DNA of 64,000 nt from Eutrophocola sp965661105. GTDB taxonomy: Bacteria; Pseudomonadota; Gammaproteobacteria; Pseudomonadales; Pseudohongiellaceae. The notes beneath the pieces are model-generated. The model saw only the letters and a program-made list of their open reading frames with translations, searched no databases and was not told the origin of the DNA. Position 1 is the first letter of the stretch. Each line of letters opens with the position of its first letter. Positions 56,594 to 63,800 of the stretch are shown in pieces. The position numbers and the translations under genes are program-made. Location of the stretch: contig CBFICR010000005.1 of assembly GCA_965661105.1 (NCBI GenBank), positions 18,876 to 82,875 of the forward strand, in the 5' to 3' direction.

Positions 56594-57679
56594 TCAGACA
56601 ACGTCCAGCACTCTGCCCACGCGATGCACAAGACAGGTCAGCAGGGCCATCCTGACAAACACTGCTCCGCGAGCCTGTGAGAAGTACCAGTTGTGCGGTG
56701 TATTATCGAGCTCGGTCGACAATTCCTCACCGCGTGCCAATGGATGCAGTACGATCGCATCTTTCTTGAATGGCGTTGATGCATCAAGTTTGAACTCCAC
56801 ACCATAGGTTTCGAAACTGTCCCCCACCCAGGCAATGGCATTGATATAAACAACATCGAGATCCGACACCACGTCATCAAACTTGCTGCCTTCAATAATG
56901 TTGAGTCCCCTCTGGCGCATCTCTTCAAGAAATCCAGTTTCATCTTCATCAGGATCGGTGGAGAAAATATGAATCTCACTGAAGGCCTGGGGAAAAACTG
57001 AAAATATTTTCAGCAGGCTTCTTACCGTACGCATTTTATGCGCCACACCGATAATGCCTATCTTGATCTTGTCCTTATCTTCCACGTCCCTGTTTATTAG
57101 TGCGGGACGCCATTTGAAAATAGTATAAAGATCTGCCATGGCCTGAGTCGGGTGCTCCATGATGCCATTGCCGGCATTAATGATGGGGATACGCAGTGAA
57201 CTTAACATTTCCTCAAGGGACTCTGCGCGCGTATCCCTTAGCACCACACAGTCAGCATAGTTATTAAACATCTCACCCACATCAGCAAGCGACTCACCTT
57301 TGGCAATCCCGGTGGTGGAACGGTCAGTGATCGACATAATGTCACCACCAAGACGATGCCAGGCACTTTCAAAGGACAGGCGCGTCCTGGTGCTGGGTTC
57401 ATAAAAGGCACTGATAAGTACTTTTCCCTGTAAGGGTGAGCTGAAACGACTGGGATTACTTTCGTATTTCGCTGCCAGCCTGAATAACTGCAGTACAGTA
57501 ATTTCATCAAACTGGTCAGCATATAGTACGTGCTGATTCTCAAGAGAAATCAGATGTTCGCCTTCCTCCATGATGGCGCGCAACAGACTTTTCGGATGCG
57601 CATCCCCATACACTTCAGGTTTCTGCTGGGCAGCCGTATTCTGTTTTTTTACTGTGTTGTTCATAGTATTGCTGCTCAC
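56594..57679 (-). CDS. Aspartate-carbamoyltransferase homologue with altered acceptor site
   Basis: A 361-residue transcarbamylase. The carbamoyl-phosphate site is intact: STRTR (Ser96) in FYEPSTRTRLSFE, HPTQ (His176), a KGESLAD loop, an Arg in RTVRSL (Arg217) and HPLAR (His312). In E. coli ATCase the RVQKER segment of the 230s loop binds aspartate; the aligned region here (about 279-286) reads NAIAWVGD and lacks those basic residues. The acceptor may therefore not be aspartate. The C-terminal TPHNWYFSQARGAVFVRM is typical of ATCase. I take GTG at 57679 as start because it overlaps the stop of the small ORF (GTGA) and has GAGGG upstream; an ATG at 57664 would also work. Confidence 0.8.
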   Translation of the reverse strand: MSSNTMNNTVKKQNTAAQQKPEVYGDAHPKSLLRAIMEEGEHLISLENQHVLYADQFDEITVLQLFRLAAKYESNPSRFSSPLQGKVLISAFYEPSTRTRLSFESAWHRLGGDIMSITDRSTTGIAKGESLADVGEMFNNYADCVVLRDTRAESLEEMLSSLRIPIINAGNGIMEHPTQAMADLYTIFKWRPALINRDVEDKDKIKIGIIGVAHKMRTVRSLLKIFSVFPQAFSEIHIFSTDPDEDETGFLEEMRQRGLNIIEGSKFDDVVSDLDVVYINAIAWVGDSFETYGVEFKLDASTPFKKDAIVLHPLARGEELSTELDNTPHNWYFSQARGAVFVRMALLTCLVHRVGRVLDVV

Positions 57680-57795
57680 CACATCTTCCCTCTTTGGTAA
57701 TCTCTTAATAATAAAATCATCAGCCCAATGGGCGTGGCGATAGTGACAGTTAAGGCGCAATAGACCACGATGGTCAGGGCACTCAGACTAATCAT
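57676..57795 (-). CDS. 39-residue single-TM peptide between symporter and carbamoyltransferase
   Basis: A short open frame starting at ATG 57795 encodes a protein with one hydrophobic helix (SLSALTIVVYCALTVTIA, then IGLMILLLRDY) and a basic end RGKMW. It has a GGGAG ribosome site. Its ATG overlaps the symporter stop as ATGA and its stop overlaps the next start as GTGA, strong signs that it is translated. Small accessory subunits of sodium:solute symporters are known in other bacteria, so it may stabilise this transporter. No homologue can be verified from here. Confidence 0.6.
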   Translation of the reverse strand: MISLSALTIVVYCALTVTIATPIGLMILLLRDYQRGKMW

Positions 57796-59213
57796 GATTC
57801 TTCTCCCGACAAACTTTCAAAATTGAAGCTGACCTTCTCCAGACGACTGACAGACACGATTACCAGCAGTGAGACCGCGCAGGAAACCAGGGCGGCCACA
57901 TAGAAGCCAATCTGGAAATAGGCAAGCAATCCAAGACCCGTACCACTGACCATAGCCAGCGTCGCTGCCTTATTGCCGACCCATTTGAAATACAGCCCGA
58001 AAACGATTGGCCAGATTGCGCTGGCCACAAATGCCCCTGTGAAATACAACAGCGAGGCAAGCGTTGTCAGGCGAGGCACGCACAGGAGCCAGGTAAATAC
58101 TCCCAGCCCCACAATAATCCAGCGGCTGGCGCGAAAACACTGTGCATCTGTCGCGCCCCGATTAATATGGCCACGATAAATATCCTGGGTAATAAGATCA
58201 GATGTTGCTGCCAGCAATGAATCCAGACTGGAAGCAAGCGCAGAAAACACAACGATAAAAACGATAATGGCGCCGGTAGTGCCCAGAAGACTGCCTGCCA
58301 CCATAGGCCCCACCATATCTGCAGAGGGAATATTCAATCCCAGCGAGGGCGCCGCCAGGGCAATGAAGCCCGCGACTATAGGAATGGGAAACCAGCACAG
58401 CCCGGCAATGGTATAGGCACGCGCACCGGTATCTTCGCGAAAGGCAAACGCCCTGGACCACCAGACATTGGAGTGAAATATTTCTCCTACGCCGAACAGC
58501 AGGTTATTAAACAGAAACATAATCGCTGCTGGAAACAGCAGGTTGAGCAACATGGGATGATCTTCCTGAAGATTCGTATGTAGCGTTTCAATACCAACAT
58601 CCTTAATCACCAGGAAGGCAATCAGGATAACGCCAAGCAGAATAATAATGGTCTGAATAAAATCAGTGGCAATGACCGCCCGTAACCCGCCCAGCAATGT
58701 ATATGACACACACACCAGTAATATGATGCTCATCCCGAGGTGATAATCCAGCCCACTCAGGGCATTGACCAGAATGCCGCCGGCCATTCCCAAACTGATG
58801 AGCCAGCCCAGGGCATAAAATAGTGAAATCAGCAGGAACACACGCCATGCAGTTTTCCCATAGCGTTTTCGAATAAAATCGCCGGAAGTAAAGCCATGGG
58901 GCAGCAGGGTTTTAATCCTTTTGGCCAATGGTGCAAACAGCAACAAGCCGACCGCGCCCAGTGAATAACCCACCATGCCCCAGACGCCAAGCTGATAGGT
59001 CAGTTGGGGTGCAGTCATTGTGGTATTACTGGTGACCCAGGTGGCCATGGCGGTAGCAGAAGCAAAAGCCAGCCCGACATTGCGACCCGCCAGCATGTAG
59101 TCATCGAGAGACTCGTTTTTTCTGCCAAGCCACCAGCCAAATACAATCCACAGCACACCAAAGAACAGGAGGATTATAAAAGCCGTTGTGGGAGACAAGG
59201 CACTAGCTGGCAT
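57792..59213 (-). CDS. Sodium:solute symporter (SSS family)
   Basis: A 473-residue transporter with about 13 hydrophobic segments. The family signature is present (GWWLGRKNESLDDYMLAGRN, then a long series of TM segments and FSALASSLDSLLAATSDLITQD). It should import a small solute with sodium; urea, pantothenate, amino acids and sugars are all known for the family, and the neighbours suggest a nitrogen-rich or ureido compound. The ATG at 59213 with GGGGAG before it is chosen; it overlaps the upstream gene by 11 bases. A longer start at 59285 is unlikely. Confidence 0.9.
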   Translation of the reverse strand: MPASALSPTTAFIILLFFGVLWIVFGWWLGRKNESLDDYMLAGRNVGLAFASATAMATWVTSNTTMTAPQLTYQLGVWGMVGYSLGAVGLLLFAPLAKRIKTLLPHGFTSGDFIRKRYGKTAWRVFLLISLFYALGWLISLGMAGGILVNALSGLDYHLGMSIILLVCVSYTLLGGLRAVIATDFIQTIIILLGVILIAFLVIKDVGIETLHTNLQEDHPMLLNLLFPAAIMFLFNNLLFGVGEIFHSNVWWSRAFAFREDTGARAYTIAGLCWFPIPIVAGFIALAAPSLGLNIPSADMVGPMVAGSLLGTTGAIIVFIVVFSALASSLDSLLAATSDLITQDIYRGHINRGATDAQCFRASRWIIVGLGVFTWLLCVPRLTTLASLLYFTGAFVASAIWPIVFGLYFKWVGNKAATLAMVSGTGLGLLAYFQIGFYVAALVSCAVSLLVIVSVSRLEKVSFNFESLSGEES

Positions 59214-59655
59214 TGGCTTTCTCCCCGGCGTTACTGTTCCCCGTAACGGACATACTCCGGTTACCCTTGATAATGGTGACCACAAGAATCAGGAACAGAA
59301 CCAGGCCAACAAGGAAGAAAGCCACTGCCCGCTGCAGGCTGTGATGGGCAACCTCGACGACCAGAACGTCGCTGAAAGAAGACTGTCCGGAATGAATGGC
59401 ACGAAAATAATACTCACCATCATCAAGCCCGGTAATGGTGATACTGCCATTTTTCGGCAGATTGAATTCACGGCTAATCGTGGTGCCGAAATTTTCTGAA
59501 GGGGATTGTTGAAGTATTACAGGCGCGTCAGATTCAGACACCGAGGTCCAGCTGATAACAAAGTAGCCTTCCGTGGAGAGCGTGGTATCTGAGGATAACG
59601 AAATATCAGCAGCCCACACTGGCGCCTTGGTCAACAAAAGCGTCAACCAAAACAA
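59203..59655 (-). CDS. FnIII-like single-TM protein, uncertain start
   Basis: A protein of about 150 residues with a signal peptide (VWAAD cleavage region), a fibronectin III-like beta domain (GYFVISWTSVSESDAPVILQ, GSITITGLDDGEYYFRAI) and a C-terminal TM (AVAFFLVGLVLFLILVVTII). It is probably exported with the domain outside the inner membrane. The start is unclear: TTG at 59655 has a weak site. The frame is open to 59739 and an extension from near 59691 would give a better signal peptide with Arg-rich n-region and a perfect GGGAGG site, but with only ATC as a start codon. It precedes and overlaps the symporter gene. Confidence 0.65.
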   Translation of the reverse strand: MFWLTLLLTKAPVWAADISLSSDTTLSTEGYFVISWTSVSESDAPVILQQSPSENFGTTISREFNLPKNGSITITGLDDGEYYFRAIHSGQSSFSDVLVVEVAHHSLQRAVAFFLVGLVLFLILVVTIIKGNRSMSVTGNSNAGEKANAS

Positions 59656-59734
59656 AATCCTGCATATCGTAGCTCTTTGCCTGGAGCGGATAAGTCCTCC
59701 CTTTTTCCCATCTGAAATTTTATTTATATAAAAA

Positions 59735-59776
59735 CTAAATCATAACAATGCCTTAACAGGCTAAGTTATGATTTAG
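59735..59776 (-). terminator. AT-rich hairpin followed by T-run upstream of the symporter operon
   Basis: A perfect 12-bp inverted repeat (CTAAATCATAAC 59735-59746 with GTTATGATTTAG 59765-59776) encloses a further CTTA/TAAG pair. Read on the minus strand it is followed by TTTTT. It could end transcripts running from the cassette array, or act as an operator or attenuator for the operon that starts about 80 bases on. The stem is weak in GC, so the terminator role is tentative. Confidence 0.4.
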
Positions 59777-60134
59777 TGAGTAATTCAGATTGGGAATTGG
59801 ATAGTGCCGAAAAGACCGCTAATAATACAGAAATGTAACTAATAAGTCTATTTGGAGCGGCAAGCGGTATAGATAATGCTCTATTTATTTCATTGGCAAA
59901 ACTTCTATAGGTATAGCTGACAAGCACAAATCCATAGTTATATTTTTTTGAAAAATAATGCCGTACAGCACCAAAATAGTAATAAAAACTGAAATAATTT
60001 TTTACATCAATAAATTCAAATAGAGTTACCTATAATAGTAAGCGATTGGATTAGGGGATGTTTACAATACTTTAATCGCCTTTCTAAAGTAGAGCATTAA
60101 AACGCTATAACATCAATTTAAGGCAAGCCGAGAC
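59777..60134. other. AT-rich gene-free stretch before the cassette array
   Basis: About 360 bases with no credible gene on either strand. It contains long runs of A and T and no clear recombination site. It is the transition from the chromosomal operon to the array. Confidence 0.5.
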
Positions 60135-60218
60135 AACTAACACCGCATTATGGGGTGGCTGGAACGAAGTGGAAACCGTCCCAGCCAGCTTGCTGGCGAT
60201 ATGAATGCTTTGTTATGC
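60135..60218 (-). repeat. attC site of the epoxide hydrolase-like cassette
   Basis: The right core is GTTATGC (60212-60218), the inverse core is near 60135-60141 (AACTAAC), and the paired inner boxes are CGCATT and AATGC. A GGCTGG/CCAGCC pair lies inside. The gene stop TAA is inside the core. About 84 bases. Confidence 0.7.
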
Positions 60219-61286
60219 ATTGGCTGAAAATTTTCGTTGTAACCATCCAATAATAATTGAGCTAACTTCTTCATTTTTTTCTTCTTGAGCAAAATGCCCG
60301 GAACCGGTTAGTTCAATTTTTTCCAGGTCTGCAATATAAGCTTCCATATCAACATTTAAGCCATCTTGATTTATAGGGTCCTGTTCTGGCCAAATATACA
60401 AATAAGGGACATCAACACCCCAATGCAACTCCCGATCATCAAATTCCTTAATCGTAGCTTCTATTGCTCGATACCAATTAATGCCGCCTCCAAAGCCTGT
60501 ACTTTCAAATGTCTTTGCATAGTAGCGCAGTGCCTTCTCGTCAATAAACAATTCCCGTGATGAGTCATCATTTAAAATCATGTTGACCAAATCAATTTTT
60601 CTTTCTGGGGCATTCTCAGGCAGCGTTACCAAGTGTGACGCTGTAAAGTAGCTTTTCCTGAAAAGTAGCATGAAAAGCTCTCTGGGATGTGAATTTAAGA
60701 ATTCTTCAGTTTCATAAAGTTGTATAAATTGATTGAACCCTGGCTTATCCAGCAAGTCATTTCCAGGCAGGTTTGGATAGGGCAAGTCAGGAGGACGCTG
60801 ATTATTATGGGCGCCGATGCCTATCACGCCCAAACATCGTTCAGGGTACAACAGTGGCATTGTATCTACTACATACCCTCCCCAGTCATGCCCACAAAAT
60901 ATGGCCTTATCAAGTCCCATCGCATCCATCATGCCGACCAGGTCATCACAGATGGTGCCAGTAGTGTAGCCTTCAATAGTTAATGGTCTATCGGATAAGC
61001 CGTACCCTCTTAGATCTGGAGCAATAGCATGATAACCATTGCTGGCGACCGCATGAAACTGATGCCGCCATGAAAAGGCCAGCTCCGGGAAGCCATGGCA
61101 AAAAATGACGGGAATGCCTGCTCCTGCCTCATACACCCCCATGCTAATGCCATTAGTATCAATCATTTGGGGACTCGGCATACCAGGAGCCGGTAAAACC
61201 TTCCTTTCAGTGGAGAAGGTGCATCCTGGCAGGCTCAATGTAATGGGAGCTGAGGACATAAGTTTTACTATTGTTCTTCTATCCAT
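60213..61286 (-). CDS. Epoxide hydrolase-like alpha/beta hydrolase, putative Tat lipoprotein
   Basis: A 357-residue protein. The start MDRRTIVKLMSSAPITLSLP has a twin-arginine-like pair and a lipobox LPGC (Cys near 22), so it is probably exported. The hydrolase core has the oxyanion-hole motif HGFPE, the nucleophile Asp in GHDWGG, an acid in EQDPIN and the catalytic His in GSGHFAQEE. The Asp nucleophile is typical of epoxide hydrolases and some dehalogenases. The stop is within its attC site. Confidence 0.82.
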   Translation of the reverse strand: MDRRTIVKLMSSAPITLSLPGCTFSTERKVLPAPGMPSPQMIDTNGISMGVYEAGAGIPVIFCHGFPELAFSWRHQFHAVASNGYHAIAPDLRGYGLSDRPLTIEGYTTGTICDDLVGMMDAMGLDKAIFCGHDWGGYVVDTMPLLYPERCLGVIGIGAHNNQRPPDLPYPNLPGNDLLDKPGFNQFIQLYETEEFLNSHPRELFMLLFRKSYFTASHLVTLPENAPERKIDLVNMILNDDSSRELFIDEKALRYYAKTFESTGFGGGINWYRAIEATIKEFDDRELHWGVDVPYLYIWPEQDPINQDGLNVDMEAYIADLEKIELTGSGHFAQEEKNEEVSSIIIGWLQRKFSANA

Positions 61287-61338
61287 GAGGCACCTGATGA
61301 AGATAGATATCTAGTGTAAAGATGGATTCAACTAGTAT

Positions 61339-61448
61339 GCATAACGCCCAGCTAAGCCGTCGGAACGGAGTTGCTTTTTTGTGAGAGCGTAGCTTAAGAG
61401 CACAAAACGAGCAACGCAATGAAGGTCTGCTTGAGCTGCTTGTTAGGC
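61339..61448 (-). repeat. attC site of the GNAT cassette
   Basis: Ends are GCATAAC (61339-61345) and GTTAGGC (61442-61448), with internal pairing such as GTTGC and GCAAC. About 110 bases. The gene stop TGA begins 1 base after the site. This is the clearest attC in the window. Confidence 0.85.
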
Positions 61449-61449
61449 G

Positions 61450-61977
61450 TCATCTAGATCGACTATATATATAACAATCTCTTGGCTCTGGAGAACGGTT
61501 GGGATGAATCATCCACCTTGATAAACAACCTTCTTTAGTAAACTTAGCTTTTTCAAGGACTCGAGCAGATCCGATGTTCTCGATATCACATACAGCCCCA
61601 ACACGATAGATGTCAGGTTGATCAAGCAACCATTCTGCAACACAGTTTGCTGCTTGAGTCATGTAACCTTTTTTCCAATACCTTTTGCTCAGTACATAAC
61701 CAATATCTACTTTATAGCCATTTAACCTTGCTCCTATCATACCGATAGCCTTCCTTTCACCTTTTAACAAAATAAGCCAGAGCAATGTCTCCCCTGATTT
61801 AATTTGATCTATGACTGTTTGAAGAAACCCTTCTACAGAAGAAATGCTTTTATGAGGTGACCAAGTTAGATAAAGAGTCGCCTCAGGATCAGATGCATAG
61901 TTCTCAAATATCTGAGGAGCATCTTCAATAGTAGGTTTTCTCAAAACCAAATCGTCAGTATGTAAAGTGGTAATCAT
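61450..61977 (-). CDS. GNAT acetyltransferase (RimJ/RimL-like)
   Basis: A 175-residue N-acetyltransferase (LVLRKPTIEDAPQIFENY, IGYVLSKRYWKKGYMTQA, acetyl-CoA loop region, IENIGSARVLEKAKF). Such enzymes acetylate ribosomal proteins, other amines or antibiotics; the substrate is not evident. It is a single-gene cassette. Confidence 0.85.
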   Translation of the reverse strand: MITTLHTDDLVLRKPTIEDAPQIFENYASDPEATLYLTWSPHKSISSVEGFLQTVIDQIKSGETLLWLILLKGERKAIGMIGARLNGYKVDIGYVLSKRYWKKGYMTQAANCVAEWLLDQPDIYRVGAVCDIENIGSARVLEKAKFTKEGCLSRWMIHPNRSPEPRDCYIYSRSR

Positions 61978-62001
61978 AAACTCTGAACAATCTCACTTGT
62001 T

Positions 62002-62081
62002 GGCTAATGCTTCGGTAAGGAGCGCAAAATGCGCAACATTTATGCGCCCCAACCGAAGGCGACTTTACCGATTTGTTATGT
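62002..62081 (-). repeat. attC site of the unknown membrane-protein cassette
   Basis: Ends are GGCTAAT (62002-62008, degenerate) and GTTATGT (62075-62081), sharing TCGGTAA inside. The gene stop is in the right core. About 80 bases. Confidence 0.65.
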
Positions 62082-62588
62082 GTTGTTTTGATCATTAATT
62101 GATGAGAACTTATCAAGTAAATCGAAATATGTGGTCAATTCACTTTCTGATAATAATATATCTACTACCTTAACAAACTCAGGATTAATCCCTAACCGGC
62201 CGATCGAGTACCACCATTCTCTAGTTTTTTGTGTGCCTAGATGTATGGCTATTACTTCGTGGTACGTTTTATAGACTTCCTCTTCAATTACACCATCTTT
62301 AAATTGGAGCCACTCCCATTCTCGTTGGCGCATGGACAAAGTTAGAAAATAGTGCAAAGTTATTAACTCGACTTTACTTGGTTTAGAACTTCTAAATGCT
62401 TTTAATAATTCTGGATCAGCGGCTAATTTGTATAGACCAGCTATATCGTGTTCCATCATTGACTGCTGAACTTGGAGTTTTGCAAGGATATTTCCTTGCT
62501 TCACTTGTTTCGCCAAATATACAAGAGTAACAAATACAGCTATTGCTGCTAAAAAACTGCCTAACGCACCTAAATCATTTATTGTCAT
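62076..62588 (-). CDS. Cassette protein of unknown function, one TM
   Basis: A 170-residue protein with one N-terminal TM (LGSFLAAIAVFVTLVYLA) and a helical cytoplasmic body with several Trp-rich segments (RQREWEWLQFKDGVI, REWWYSIGRLGIN). I recognise no family; similar single-TM proteins are found in marine bacteria. Its function in the array is unknown. Confidence 0.7.
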   Translation of the reverse strand: MTINDLGALGSFLAAIAVFVTLVYLAKQVKQGNILAKLQVQQSMMEHDIAGLYKLAADPELLKAFRSSKPSKVELITLHYFLTLSMRQREWEWLQFKDGVIEEEVYKTYHEVIAIHLGTQKTREWWYSIGRLGINPEFVKVVDILLSESELTTYFDLLDKFSSINDQNNT

Positions 62589-62650
62589 AATTGCTCATTA
62601 TTAGTATCAATAAAACTATACTTATTGTTTAGTACTGAATTCCTCTAGAC

Positions 62651-62722
62651 ACATAACGTCCAGGCTTGGCGGCGCAACGGAGCGCTAGCGTAGGTGCGTC
62701 CGACAACAGCCGCTTGTTACGT
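62651..62722 (-). repeat. attC site of the VOC cassette
   Basis: Ends are ACATAAC (62651-62657) and GTTACGT (62716-62722), with internal GGCGGCGC-type pairing. The gene stop is in the right core. About 72 bases. Confidence 0.8.
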
Positions 62723-63085
62723 GTCATGACTGCCGGAAACTAGGTGAATAATATTCGATGGGCTAGAAATCCAGAATGCCTTAAATCCATCTGGAAGCGG
62801 CTCGATCTCATCCCTACGATGACAGCCTTGCTCTTTAAGGTATTCAGCAGCCTTGCCGATATCACTAGTGACGACTTCTAACCATATTTCCGACTGACTC
62901 AAGTTCGACACGCAATCTAGCCAAAGCACTTTATCGCCAAACTCAAATTTCGGGGTGTCGTGCGCGCCACTTCCAGTAATTTCTTTGAATCGCAAAACTT
63001 CTCGGTAAAAACGGACGGTATCTTCGTACTCGTGCACAGGGATTTTCATTGCAATGTTTTGGCCTGGCTCAAATTCCAAGTCCAT
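62717..63085 (-). CDS. VOC family protein (glyoxalase fold)
   Basis: A 122-residue protein with a betaalphabetabetabeta VOC pattern (IAMKIPVHEYEDTVRFYREVL, KFEFGDKVLWLDCV, IWLEVVTSDIGKAAEYL). Related proteins act as glyoxalases or resistance-binding proteins. It is a single-gene cassette. Confidence 0.8.
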   Translation of the reverse strand: MDLEFEPGQNIAMKIPVHEYEDTVRFYREVLRFKEITGSGAHDTPKFEFGDKVLWLDCVSNLSQSEIWLEVVTSDIGKAAEYLKEQGCHRRDEIEPLPDGFKAFWISSPSNIIHLVSGSHDT

Positions 63086-63109
63086 GGTCAGATCCTCGCC
63101 TAGGTGAAC

Positions 63110-63190
63110 ACGTAACGCCCTTGTTAATGGGCAAGTGGCGCAGCCACCTGTCCTAGAGCCCCAAAGGGGCGATTGAACTGATTGTTACGC
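63110..63190 (-). repeat. attC site of the DUF1059 cassette
   Basis: Ends are ACGTAAC (63110-63116) and GTTACGC (63184-63190), with internal GCAAGTGGC-type pairing. The gene stop lies 22 bases beyond. About 81 bases. Confidence 0.75.
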
Positions 63191-63211
63191 GTTCTGATTC
63201 AAAATGTTTCG

Positions 63212-63448
63212 CTAGCTGTGTGGTAAATCTTCAAATTCTTGCTTCCGTGACTCGAACCATGACTGCATATCCTCAGGATTCTTCATAAGCTCCTGCATTT
63301 TCTGCATAGCTTCTAAATGATCCTTATCCTGCTGCTGATACATTTGCATGCCATGTTGCTTGCTGAGCTCCGCCATCTCATCAAATGTTTCTGCGTGAAA
63401 CTCTTCATAACACGCACCGCCGAGTTGCTTACAGGTCATTGTTTTCAT
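63212..63448 (-). CDS. DUF1059 domain protein
   Basis: A 78-residue protein with the DUF1059 motif MTCKQLGGACYEEFHAETFDE and a Gln/Met-rich helical end. The family has two Cys and a His that may bind a metal. No function is known. It is a single-gene cassette. Confidence 0.82.
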   Translation of the reverse strand: MKTMTCKQLGGACYEEFHAETFDEMAELSKQHGMQMYQQQDKDHLEAMQKMQELMKNPEDMQSWFESRKQEFEDLPHS

Positions 63449-63479
63449 AAATTTCTCCTACCTAACAGGCTTCTTGTAC

Positions 63480-63542
63480 ACGTAACGTCCTTGAACAGCG
63501 GCAACTACGGAGTAGTTGTCCGACTGGTTTAGCTTGTTAGTT
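63480..63542 (-). repeat. attC site of the RelE toxin cassette
   Basis: Ends are ACGTAAC (63480-63486) and GTTAGTT (63536-63542), with an internal GCAACTAC/GTAGTTGTC hairpin. The toxin stop is in the right core. About 63 bases. Confidence 0.8.
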
Positions 63543-63800
63543 GCTTTTGTATACATTTGATCTATGACTTACTTTAACTACCTGAACTATCAGTTTTGAG
63601 TCTTGGATTTCATAAATAATTCTATATAGACCAACTCTTACCCTGTATCGTTCTTGGGCGGATAATTTCGCGCAACCATCGCCTCTGGGGTCATTGGCGA
63701 GTTCATCAATTCTGGCCAGTATGCGCTTAACTTCTATTTTGGCGATTTTTCGTAATTCTTTAGCAACAGACTTTTTGAAAGTTATTTTATATTTTGCCAT
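63537..63800 (-). CDS. RelE/ParE family toxin
   Basis: An 87-residue toxin (KYKITFKKSVAKELRKIAK, LARIDELANDPRGDGCAKL, YRVRVGLYRIIYEI). Related toxins cut mRNA on the ribosome or block gyrase. It is preceded by an antitoxin with a 14-base overlap, so translation is coupled. Integron toxin-antitoxin pairs are thought to stabilise arrays. Confidence 0.88.
   Translation of the reverse strand: MAKYKITFKKSVAKELRKIAKIEVKRILARIDELANDPRGDGCAKLSAQERYRVRVGLYRIIYEIQDSKLIVQVVKVSHRSNVYKSN

Noticed and set aside
60100..60134. Another possible attC-like core (TAACATCAATT) left of the last cassette
   Set aside because: No matching partner core or inner boxes could be found.
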